Source: JABMMZ01 sp964505065
GTDB lineage: Bacteria; Bacteroidota; Bacteroidia; NS11-12g; UBA955
Reading direction: 5' to 3'
Assembly: GCA_964505065.1 (NCBI GenBank)
Contig: CAZDGF010000053.1
Span: 1 to 23,227 of the forward strand
Length of the DNA: 23,227 bases
Part shown: positions 7,490-13,767 of the stretch, piece after piece
Layout: every line of letters starts with the position of its first letter
Position numbering within the stretch: the first letter of the stretch is position 1
The notes under the pieces: generated by a model
What the model saw: the letters and a program-made list of their open reading frames with translations, nothing else
Told to the model about the DNA's origin: nothing
Database searches by the model: none
Translations under genes and position numbers: made by a program

Positions 7490-8608
7490 TTATTTTTTCA
7501 AAGTTATTTTATCGCCCTCGTTTATAAGGTCGTAGCCTTCTGTTATCAATTTATCTCCAGCGGCTATGCCATTGGCTATTTGAGCCATACCATTGTATTC
7601 TTTGCTAATGGTAATAACCTTTTTAACCGCTAATCCATTTTCAGCTACCAGTACAAACAATTCGCTGCCATTTTTTTGAATATATTTTACAGGAATTACT
7701 ATTTCTGGTTTGGCAGATTGGTAATCGTTAATTTTAATTTTGGCTACCATATTTGGGCGGTAGTTTTTATTGTTCGCCAATGGAATTTCAACACTGAATG
7801 TACGCGTTAGCTCATTAATGGCTCTGCTTGCAAAATTTATTTTTCCTGCAATAGAATCGCTCATATCTGGGAAAAAAACTTGAACTGTGTTGCCTGTTTT
7901 TACTCTATTTGAATAAGTTTCAGCTACATCGGCTTTTACTTTTAAATTGCTAAAATTTACCACATTAATAGCTGGCATTCCTGGCGCTACGGCTTGCCCC
8001 ATTTTTATGTTTACGGCATCTACTGTACCATTAATAGGCGAAATAATTTTGGTCATTCGCACTTGTTCTTGCATAGTACTCATACTTTTTTCCAAATTTT
8101 CTTTATTATTTTTAGCTTGAAGATATTGCAATTCCGAACCAATTTTTTGGTTCCAAAGGTTTTGTTGTTTTTGAAACACTTGTTTGGCTAAATCTAAATT
8201 TATTTGCAAACTAGCCATTTGCAATTGAATAGCACTTGCATCGGTTTCTGCCAATACTTGCCCTTTGCTTACTTCTTGTCCTTCGGTTACATTAATTCGG
8301 GTAATTGTGCCAGGCATTTGGCTGCTTATAGACACATTTTGGTTGGCATCAATTCTACCTTGAATATCTATATAGGTTTTAAATAATTGAGGGGTAATTT
8401 CCATAGTCCCTATTTCAGATATTTTATCTGCTTTTTTGCCAGTATCTAATTTTTCTATTTCTTCTTCTACTTTTTTTATTTTATCTTTTAAGGTTGTTAA
8501 TTGACTTTTTAATCCTGCCAATTCTTTTTGTTTTTCGGCAAGTGGTGTTGGTTTATTGCAGGCTAATATTGTTATGGCTGCAATTAATATAAGGCTTAAT
8601 TTATTCAT
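7490..8608 (-). CDS. RND periplasmic adaptor, HlyD/AcrA-type lipoprotein
   Basis: The membrane-fusion protein linking the RND pump to the outer-membrane channel. The N-terminus is a lipoprotein signal: a short hydrophobic stretch ending ILAC with lipidated Cys17. A charged coiled-coil segment follows (about 22-55, KELAGLKSQL..KDKIKKVEEEIEK). The barrel-sandwich/lipoyl half-motifs are at about 88-110 (VSISSQMPGTITRINVTEGQEVSKGQVL) and about 185-210 (IISPINGTVDAVNIKMGQAVAPG), on either side of an alpha-hairpin of about 75 residues. Beta-barrel and membrane-proximal domains occupy the C-terminal half. Length (372) is normal for the family. It sits 40 nt after the tolC-like gene and 26 nt before the pump gene, in the usual operon order. 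Confidence 0.94.
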   Translation of the reverse strand: MNKLSLILIAAITILACNKPTPLAEKQKELAGLKSQLTTLKDKIKKVEEEIEKLDTGKKADKISEIGTMEITPQLFKTYIDIQGRIDANQNVSISSQMPGTITRINVTEGQEVSKGQVLAETDASAIQLQMASLQINLDLAKQVFQKQQNLWNQKIGSELQYLQAKNNKENLEKSMSTMQEQVRMTKIISPINGTVDAVNIKMGQAVAPGMPAINVVNFSNLKVKADVAETYSNRVKTGNTVQVFFPDMSDSIAGKINFASRAINELTRTFSVEIPLANNKNYRPNMVAKIKINDYQSAKPEIVIPVKYIQKNGSELFVLVAENGLAVKKVITISKEYNGMAQIANGIAAGDKLITEGYDLINEGDKITLKK

Positions 8609-8648
8609 AATAGAATGTTGTTTTATTAATTAAAGTATGTTTTTTTGT

Positions 8649-9974
8649 TTAAAGTTTTATTTGCTCTCCAAGGGCTACTTGGTAATCTAATTTTGCTACC
8701 AATAAATCGTACAAAGCTGTAAAATAATTGGTTTGACTTTGTTTTACATCTTGGTTTGCAGTTATTATTTCTAAATTGCTGCCCACGCCCTCGTTGTATT
8801 TTATGGTTGTTATTTTTAGTATTTTATTGGCAAGTTCTAAGTTATCTTTTTGTTGAATAGCGTAGTCTATTGCGTTCAAATATTTTTGACGTGCTTGAAA
8901 AACTTCTAATTTTAAGCCATTTTCTGCATTTTTAATTGTATTTTCTAATTTTATATGTTCTATTTTAGCTTTTTGTATTTTGGCATCGTTGCTAAATCCG
9001 TTAAAAATTGGCACATTTAATTGAAAAGCTAAAAAATAATTATCATACCATTTGCTGTAGTCTATTTTTTCGCCAAAATTACTTTGTTGGTAGGTAAATG
9101 CTGCAGCAAGATTGGGAAGTTTACCAAATTGATATCTTTGAATATTTAATTTACTCAAGCCCAATTGTTGTTGCAATAACATATAATCCGTACGGTTATT
9201 CAAATCTAATTTAGAGGCAGTATCTGGTGCCATAAATCTATTATTGATATCGTCTATTTTATCTGTAATTTTTATAGGTTGCTCTTCAGGCATTCCAATT
9301 TTAAATTTAAGTAAGCCTAAAACAATTGCATATTGGTCTATCAATTTTTGTTTACTTACTTTTAAGTTATTCAATTGTAATTGCAATCTATCTACATCTA
9401 ACTCTTCTATAAAACCTTCTTTATTTGTTGCTTTTACTTGGTTGTAGGTTTTTTCTAATGTTGTATAACTGGCATTTAATAATTCCAAATTTTCTTTTAA
9501 AATTAAAGCAGAAAAGTACGTTTTTGCCACATCAATTTTAATGTCAGATTCTGTTTTGCTTGCTGCTTTTTTGGCTAAAGCTGTATATTCTTTAGCTGCT
9601 TTTAAACCAATAAAGTAGCTGCCATCTAACAGCAGCCAGCTAGCATTTATAGCAGCAGTAGTTGTGTATTTATTTCCTACTCTTATAGGTGTAGCAACGC
9701 CATTTATAGGAAATACAAACACTTGTTTTTGTATGGCATCTACTAGTTGTACTTGTCCATTTACATTTGGTAAGCCTATGGCTTTGGTTTCTTTTACAGT
9801 TTGGGCTGCAATGGCTATATCTGCATACGCATTTTTTAGTGTAGAATTGTGTGTAAGGGCGTAATCTATTGCTTGTAGAATAGATAAAGAAGTTGTGTCG
9901 GTAATTGTTTTTGTTTGGCTGTGTACTTTTGTGCAAAGTGTTGCAAATAGTACGATTAGCAATTTGTTTTTCAT
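8649..9974 (-). CDS. TolC-family outer-membrane efflux protein
   Basis: The outer-membrane channel and periplasmic tunnel of the efflux system. A signal peptide of about 19 residues ends VHSQ. Two tandem outer-membrane-efflux-protein (OEP) halves follow, each starting with a long helix: about 31-60 (ILQAIDYALTHNSTLKNAYADIAIAAQTVKE) and a weaker copy from about 255 (DYMLLQQQLGLSKLNIQRYQ). The second half ends with the characteristic VGSNLEIITANQDVKQSQTNYFTALYDLLVAKLDYQ pattern. At 441 residues it is within the family range. It begins 12 nt after the tetR stop and 40 nt before the adaptor gene. Family assignment is firm; the transported compounds are unknown. Confidence 0.93.
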   Translation of the reverse strand: MKNKLLIVLFATLCTKVHSQTKTITDTTSLSILQAIDYALTHNSTLKNAYADIAIAAQTVKETKAIGLPNVNGQVQLVDAIQKQVFVFPINGVATPIRVGNKYTTTAAINASWLLLDGSYFIGLKAAKEYTALAKKAASKTESDIKIDVAKTYFSALILKENLELLNASYTTLEKTYNQVKATNKEGFIEELDVDRLQLQLNNLKVSKQKLIDQYAIVLGLLKFKIGMPEEQPIKITDKIDDINNRFMAPDTASKLDLNNRTDYMLLQQQLGLSKLNIQRYQFGKLPNLAAAFTYQQSNFGEKIDYSKWYDNYFLAFQLNVPIFNGFSNDAKIQKAKIEHIKLENTIKNAENGLKLEVFQARQKYLNAIDYAIQQKDNLELANKILKITTIKYNEGVGSNLEIITANQDVKQSQTNYFTALYDLLVAKLDYQVALGEQIKL

Positions 9975-9986
9975 TTATTGCAATTT

Positions 9987-10592
9987 TTATTTAATTAAGT
10001 TTTTTTTATTTTTTTGTAAGTAATTTATACCATCTAACGTACAAATAGCATTCAAATGATATTGTATTAAGGTTGAATATTTTTCTTGAAAAGTGTGTTT
10101 TTGCAAAGCATGTACTTCGCTATCTATACAATTAAATACCAATGCCATATAAAAACCAGTAGCTATTTCCACATTCACTTCTTTTTTATACAATTTTTGT
10201 TTAATACCTAAGTTCATATTTTGAGCTATACCTGTAAACATCGTTTTTTCTCTATGTTCAATAAGCATGGTATAACTTTCGGGGTGGTATTTTTTCAAAT
10301 CGAAAAGTAAGCCATGGCCTACCTCTTTGTGCATAGCTACCATCATGCTGCCAATATTCAATATTTGGTCGATGGCATTTTCTACTTTGCTAAAAACTTC
10401 ATTTACTATTTTATCCGTTTCTTCTAAATGCAAAGAAATTGTTTTTTTTACCAAATCGTCTTTATCCTCTACATATTGGTAAAGTGTTTTTTTAGAAATA
10501 CTCAATTCGCGCGAAACATCGTCCATAGTAATGCTTTTAATGCCATATCGCATAAAAAGTTTTTCAGCATATTTGCATATTTTGGGTAGCAT
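9987..10592 (-). CDS. TetR-family transcriptional regulator of the efflux operon
   Basis: A one-component repressor, first gene of the efflux operon. The N-terminal helix-turn-helix covers about 8-52, with the classic AEKLFMRYGIKSITMDDVSRE and LSISKKTLYQYVEDKDDLV pattern; the recognition helix is around SKKTLYQYV (33-41). The C-terminal 150 residues form the all-helical ligand-binding domain and have no readable ligand signature. At 201 residues it is a normal TetR. The ATG at 10592 follows a region holding a long inverted repeat (10622-10663), so autorepression of the whole operon, relieved by a pump substrate, is the likely logic. That logic is inferred from position; the fold call is firm. 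Confidence 0.92.
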   Translation of the reverse strand: MLPKICKYAEKLFMRYGIKSITMDDVSRELSISKKTLYQYVEDKDDLVKKTISLHLEETDKIVNEVFSKVENAIDQILNIGSMMVAMHKEVGHGLLFDLKKYHPESYTMLIEHREKTMFTGIAQNMNLGIKQKLYKKEVNVEIATGFYMALVFNCIDSEVHALQKHTFQEKYSTLIQYHLNAICTLDGINYLQKNKKNLIK

Positions 10593-10621
10593 TCTAAATT
10601 GGGTGCAAACTAAAACTAAAA

Positions 10622-10663
10622 AAACTTTGGAAACAAATTTAATTTTAAAAGTTTCCGCAGTTT
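10622..10663. promoter_or_regulatory. Candidate TetR operator upstream of the efflux operon
   Basis: The arms 10622-10634 (AAACTTTGGAAAC) and 10651-10663 (GTTTCCGCAGTTT) are inverted repeats agreeing at 11 of 13 positions, with a 16-nt spacer. The core is GGAAAC/GTTTCC. The site lies 30-71 nt before the tetR ATG, overlapping where the promoter must be; weak minus-strand TTTG and TAGTTTTA elements sit within and just downstream of it. Confidence 0.65.
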
Positions 10664-10697
10664 ATCGGTAGAAATATAATTTTAATAGAAAAGCAAC

Positions 10698-10730
10698 AAA
10701 AAAGCCACTGTAAAATACAGCAGCTTTTTT
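10698..10730. terminator. Terminator-like hairpin with no gene ending at it
   Basis: 10698-10705 (AAAAAAGC) pairs with 10723-10730 (GCTTTTTT); inside, after a 2x2 mismatch, CTGT (10708-10711) pairs with ACAG (10717-10720). Either strand would give a stem followed by U residues. It lies upstream of both the divergent tetR and tRNA-Arg, so no known transcript ends here. The rest of 10593-10886 shows only the tetR operator and the tRNA promoter. Confidence 0.6.
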
Positions 10731-10842
10731 GCATCAGCTTATAAAATTGGAGTCTAAACACACGAAACACAACTATCGCAGTTTAATAGATAGACGTAAG
10801 GAGAGTTAAAAAAGTTGCTCAAGGGTTTAATTATTACATTAA

Positions 10843-10874
10843 TTTGACAAAAGGATTACATTTGGGTATCTTTG
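10843..10874 (+). promoter_or_regulatory. Promoter of tRNA-Arg
   Basis: TTTG at 10843-10846 (within TTTGACA) and TATCTTTG at 10867-10874, spaced 20 nt, match the Bacteroidota consensus exactly. The tRNA begins 12 nt after the -7 element. Confidence 0.8.
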
Positions 10875-10886
10875 CGCAGTAAAATT

Positions 10887-10958
10887 GGCTTTATAGTTCA
10901 ATGGATAGAACGAGGGTTTCCGAAGCCCTAAATTCAGGTTCGATTCCTGATAGAGCCA
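10887..10958 (+). tRNA. tRNA-Arg, anticodon CCG
   Basis: A complete 72-nt cloverleaf. The acceptor GGCTTTA pairs with TAGAGCC (one G-U). The D stem is GTTC/GAAC. The anticodon stem AGGGT/GCCCT carries the loop TTCCGAA, giving anticodon CCG, which reads CGG arginine codons. The T stem is TCAGG/CCTGA with loop TTCGATT. The discriminator is A, and CCA is not encoded (CTT follows). A run of six T from 10961 follows directly and probably terminates transcription. Confidence 0.96.
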
Positions 10959-11025
10959 CTTTTTTGTTTTTAAAGGCATTTTAAAGCTTATCGTTATATT
11001 TAAAACTTAAATATTTTTTTTGCCG

Positions 11026-11068
11026 TTGTGGGTGTTATCACCCACAAAAGAACCAAATTTTAAATTTG
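11026..11068. repeat. Strong GTGGGTG hairpin next to an AT palindrome
   Basis: 11026-11034 (TTGTGGGTG) and 11039-11047 (CACCCACAA) are a perfect 9-bp inverted repeat with a TTAT loop. Seven bases later, 11054-11060 (CAAATTT) and 11062-11068 (AAATTTG) form a perfect 7-bp palindrome around one T. The pair lies between tRNA-Arg and the ruvC stop. Neither strand has a U-tract after the GC-rich stem, so this is not a standard terminator; it has the look of a dispersed intergenic element. I see nothing coding in 10959-11145. Confidence 0.7.
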
Positions 11069-11145
11069 AGCTCATTTTTTATCTTTTATTTAGACAAAAG
11101 CATATATTGTTGGAGATAAGTACAACATTTACTCAATAATCCCCC

Positions 11146-11733
11146 TCACTTTATCCTTTCCTTATTCTCAGTTACAAATTTTTCCCAACCGCTACCAGCT
11201 TTTTTAGGGGTTTTTAAGCCAAAGCCTCTGGGGGCATTGTTTTGAAATATATGGCACATAGCAGCACCTAAAGCATCGGTAGCATCTAAGTTTTTGGGCA
11301 TTTCTTCAAATTTTAACAAAACTTGTAGCATATTGGCTACTTGCTCTTTGGTGGCATTGCCATTGCCTGTTATACTTTGTTTTATTTTGCGTGGCGAGTA
11401 TTCGTATATAGGCATATTGCGCATAAGGGCTGCGGCTATGGCTACACCTTGCGCCCTGCCAAGCTTTAACATAGATTGTACATTTTTGCCAAAAAATGGC
11501 GCTTCTACAGCCATTTCATCGGGCGTATAACTATCTATTATGCCTGTTACACGTTCAAAAATATGCTTCAGTTTTAGGGCATGGTCTTCCATCTTATCTA
11601 ATTTAATAATACCAATGCTAATTAAAGTTTGTTGTTTGCCTTTTATGCCAACTACACCATAACCCATTATATTTGTACCGGGGTCTATACCCAATACAAT
11701 TTTATCAAAATCACTAATTTCTATCCTTTGCAA
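11146..11733 (-). CDS. ruvC: Crossover junction endodeoxyribonuclease RuvC
   Basis: Resolves Holliday junctions by paired nicks, working with RuvAB in recombinational repair. The RNase H-like fold shows the acidic active site: Asp17 (LGIDPGTNIMGYG), Glu77 (AVEAPFFGKN), and Asp150 and Asp153 (LDATDALGAA). The block SPRKIKQSITGNGNATKEQV is diagnostic. The frame is open to an ATG at 11790, but a good -7 element (TATCTTTG, 11748-11741 on this strand) lies inside that extension, and typical RuvC begins just before LGIDPGT. I therefore take TTG at 11733, giving 195 residues, near the family norm; that would leave almost no 5' leader. It diverges from the membrane-protein gene. Identification is firm, the start moderately so. 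Confidence 0.95.
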   Translation of the reverse strand: MQRIEISDFDKIVLGIDPGTNIMGYGVVGIKGKQQTLISIGIIKLDKMEDHALKLKHIFERVTGIIDSYTPDEMAVEAPFFGKNVQSMLKLGRAQGVAIAAALMRNMPIYEYSPRKIKQSITGNGNATKEQVANMLQVLLKFEEMPKNLDATDALGAAMCHIFQNNAPRGFGLKTPKKAGSGWEKFVTENKERIK

Positions 11734-11740
11734 AACAAAA

Positions 11741-11748
11741 CAAAGATA
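11741..11748 (-). promoter_or_regulatory. Candidate -7 element (TATCTTTG) of ruvC
   Basis: A perfect TAnnTTTG on the minus strand, 8-15 nt before the TTG chosen as the ruvC start. There is no convincing TTTG 20 nt further upstream. It is the main argument against the longer ruvC reading that starts at 11790. Confidence 0.5.
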
Positions 11749-11781
11749 CAAGATAATTTTAAATGGCGCACGTTTTTTAAA

Positions 11782-12690
11782 TTGGTGCAATGGCTTTTGC
11801 CCATTTTTATTTGTGTGTTTTTGTATAAAAAATTCTTTAAAAATACGGCATTCTCATTTTCCGATTTTTGGTTTCAACTCAATCAAATTTCCTTGCAATG
11901 GTATTTGCTTTTACTTGTAGCCTCTGCTATTAATTGGCGTTTGGAAACCTACAAATGGCAATTGTTAATTAAAAAATTTAATCCTTTGGGGCTTAAAAAA
12001 GCATTGGCATCTGTGCTTTCTGGTGTGGCTGTATCGCAACTTTTACCTTATAAAACAGGCGAATATTTAGGCAGATTGGTGTACATTTTGGATAGAAACA
12101 AATGGCATGCTGGTTTGCTTTCTGTAGTGGGCAGCTATAGTCAATTGTTAATTACTTTAATATTTGGTATTATAGGCTTTGCATGGCTCAAACCCATAGA
12201 TTATGCATCGCATTTTATTGTATCGTTTGGAATTTTAATTGTAATAGCTATTGCATTTTATTGGTATTTGCCTCAATTTAATTTTACCAAAAAATATATA
12301 ATTACAGCTAAATTAAAATCAGCTTTAACGCTTACTACAAAAGCACAATTATTAAAAATATTAGGGCTTTCTGCTTTGCGGTATTTGTCTTTTTTATTGC
12401 CATACAGCCTTTTGGCTTGGCATTTTGGGTTAAGCAATAGCGCAACTATAGGTTTTCATTTATGCGCTGTAAGCTGCATTTTTTTTATGCAAACAATAGC
12501 CCCCAATTTTATTTTAACCGATATAGCTTTAAGGCTTACTATTCCGTTGGTGGTGTTTACTTTAAATGGCAAATTGCCAACGCAAGGCAATGAGTATTTG
12601 CCTGGTATGTTAATCTATATTTTTAATGTAGCAATACCAATGCTAATAGGTACAGTAATTATTATTTTTGCAAAACTTAAAAACCAATGA
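11782..12690 (+). CDS. UPF0104 / lysylphosphatidylglycerol-synthase-type integral membrane protein
   Basis: A polytopic inner-membrane protein of the family matching the membrane part of lysylphosphatidylglycerol synthases (also AglD-like). It has no soluble aminoacyl-transferase domain, so lysyl-PG synthesis is not expected; members next to glycosyltransferases are thought to move or modify glycolipids. From the TTG at 11782 it has 302 residues and roughly seven or eight membrane segments. Family marks are NWRLETYKWQLL (about 51-62) and LLPYKTGEYLGRL (about 87-99), the latter being the conserved P-x-K-x-G-E-x-x-R block. The frame is open back to an ATG at 11629, but that stretch overlaps ruvC and does not look like a membrane-protein start. 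The stop overlaps the glycosyltransferase ATG (ATGA), so the two are translationally coupled. Confidence 0.82.
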   Translation: MVQWLLPIFICVFLYKKFFKNTAFSFSDFWFQLNQISLQWYLLLLVASAINWRLETYKWQLLIKKFNPLGLKKALASVLSGVAVSQLLPYKTGEYLGRLVYILDRNKWHAGLLSVVGSYSQLLITLIFGIIGFAWLKPIDYASHFIVSFGILIVIAIAFYWYLPQFNFTKKYIITAKLKSALTLTTKAQLLKILGLSALRYLSFLLPYSLLAWHFGLSNSATIGFHLCAVSCIFFMQTIAPNFILTDIALRLTIPLVVFTLNGKLPTQGNEYLPGMLIYIFNVAIPMLIGTVIIIFAKLKNQ

Positions 12691-13766
12691 GTGTAAGCAT
12701 TTTTTGCATAAGTATAATTATTATAAGCTATTGCTTTTATATACTTAATATTGTATTTTATTTTAAAAAAAATAAGCATAAAATTGGAAAATATAATACT
12801 TCTATTTCAATCATAATTCCTTGTAGAAACGAAGCAGAAAATATTATAAAATGTTTAAAAAGTATAAATAATCAAAGCTTACAAAATAACCATTACGAGG
12901 TAATTGTAATAGATGACAATAGCCAAGATGACACATTTACAATGGCTTCAAATTTTAAAGCCATTGCAAATATAAGTGTAGTAAAAAATAATTTAGTGGG
13001 CAAAAAAAATGCTTTGAGTTTAGGCATTTCATTGGCTAAAAATAATATTATTTTAACCACAGATGCCGATTGCACCATGCACCCCAATTGGGCAGAAACG
13101 ATGCGTAATATTTTTGAAGAAAATAAATTGAATATGCTTTGTGGCAATATTCAATTTACGGCAAATGGCAGTATTTTTACGCAACTACAACAAGCCGAAA
13201 GTGCTGCCATAGTTGGCATAAGTGCTACAATGCTAAACCTTAAAAAACCTACCACTTGCAATGGGGCAAATTTAATGTTTAGCAAAACGCTATTTGAAAC
13301 TTTGGGTGGCTATAAGCAACATTTAAGCATAGCCACTGGCGATGACGATTTACTGCTTCAAGAATTTTTTAAATTAGACAAAGAAAAAGTAGCTTATACA
13401 CTAAACGCAAATACATTGGTAAGCACGCAGCCAAGTTATTCTTTTAATCAATTTATTATGCAACGTAAACGTTGGATAGCAAAGCACAACTTATATATTT
13501 ATCCTTACAATAAATTATTACAGGTATTTATTACCATACAACTCATTGCCATTTATGCGGCATTGTGCCTTTTTACGCCTTATGCTTTGGTTTTAATTGG
13601 CTTAAAATATACTGTTGATATTATTTATGGTTTACAACTAAAACCATATTTCAAATTCAATCTATTTATAATTTTTATAATACCCTTCTATCAAGTTTAT
13701 ATCTTTATTTTATTGATACTTTCGCCATTCATAAAAACAGAATGGAAAGGAAGAAGCCTTAATTAA
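12687..13766 (+). CDS. Family 2 glycosyltransferase, membrane-bound
   Basis: A processive-type GT2 (GT-A fold) transferring a sugar from a nucleotide donor to an unknown, probably lipid, acceptor at the cytoplasmic face of the inner membrane. The N-terminal membrane anchor is at about 4-26. The catalytic domain starts at SIIIPCRNEAEN (about 41-52). Nucleotide-binding Asp76/Asp77 (VIDDNS), the DxD-like TDADC (125-129), the catalytic acidic segment GDDDLLL (218-224) and the QRKRW motif (259-263) are all present. Two or three C-terminal membrane segments follow (about 277-350). With the overlapping UPF0104 gene it forms a two-gene unit. It ends one base before the stop of the converging secreted-protein gene. 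Sugar and acceptor cannot be told from sequence. Confidence 0.88.
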   Translation: MSVSIFCISIIIISYCFYILNIVFYFKKNKHKIGKYNTSISIIIPCRNEAENIIKCLKSINNQSLQNNHYEVIVIDDNSQDDTFTMASNFKAIANISVVKNNLVGKKNALSLGISLAKNNIILTTDADCTMHPNWAETMRNIFEENKLNMLCGNIQFTANGSIFTQLQQAESAAIVGISATMLNLKKPTTCNGANLMFSKTLFETLGGYKQHLSIATGDDDLLLQEFFKLDKEKVAYTLNANTLVSTQPSYSFNQFIMQRKRWIAKHNLYIYPYNKLLQVFITIQLIAIYAALCLFTPYALVLIGLKYTVDIIYGLQLKPYFKFNLFIIFIIPFYQVYIFILLILSPFIKTEWKGRSLN

Positions 13767-13767
13767 T

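Noticed and set aside
3999..10592. Efflux operon as an acquired antibiotic-resistance island
   Set aside because: Base composition and promoter style match the neighbours, there are no mobility genes, and such operons are normal chromosomal components in Bacteroidota.
11629..11781. The 51-residue N-terminal extension of the UPF0104 membrane protein from ATG 11629
   Set aside because: It lies antisense within the ruvC coding region, is not membrane-protein-like, and a promoter-like site lies downstream of it.
11782..12690. Lysylphosphatidylglycerol synthase (MprF) as a literal function
   Set aside because: Only the membrane domain family is present; the C-terminal aminoacyl-transferase domain needed for lysyl transfer is absent.
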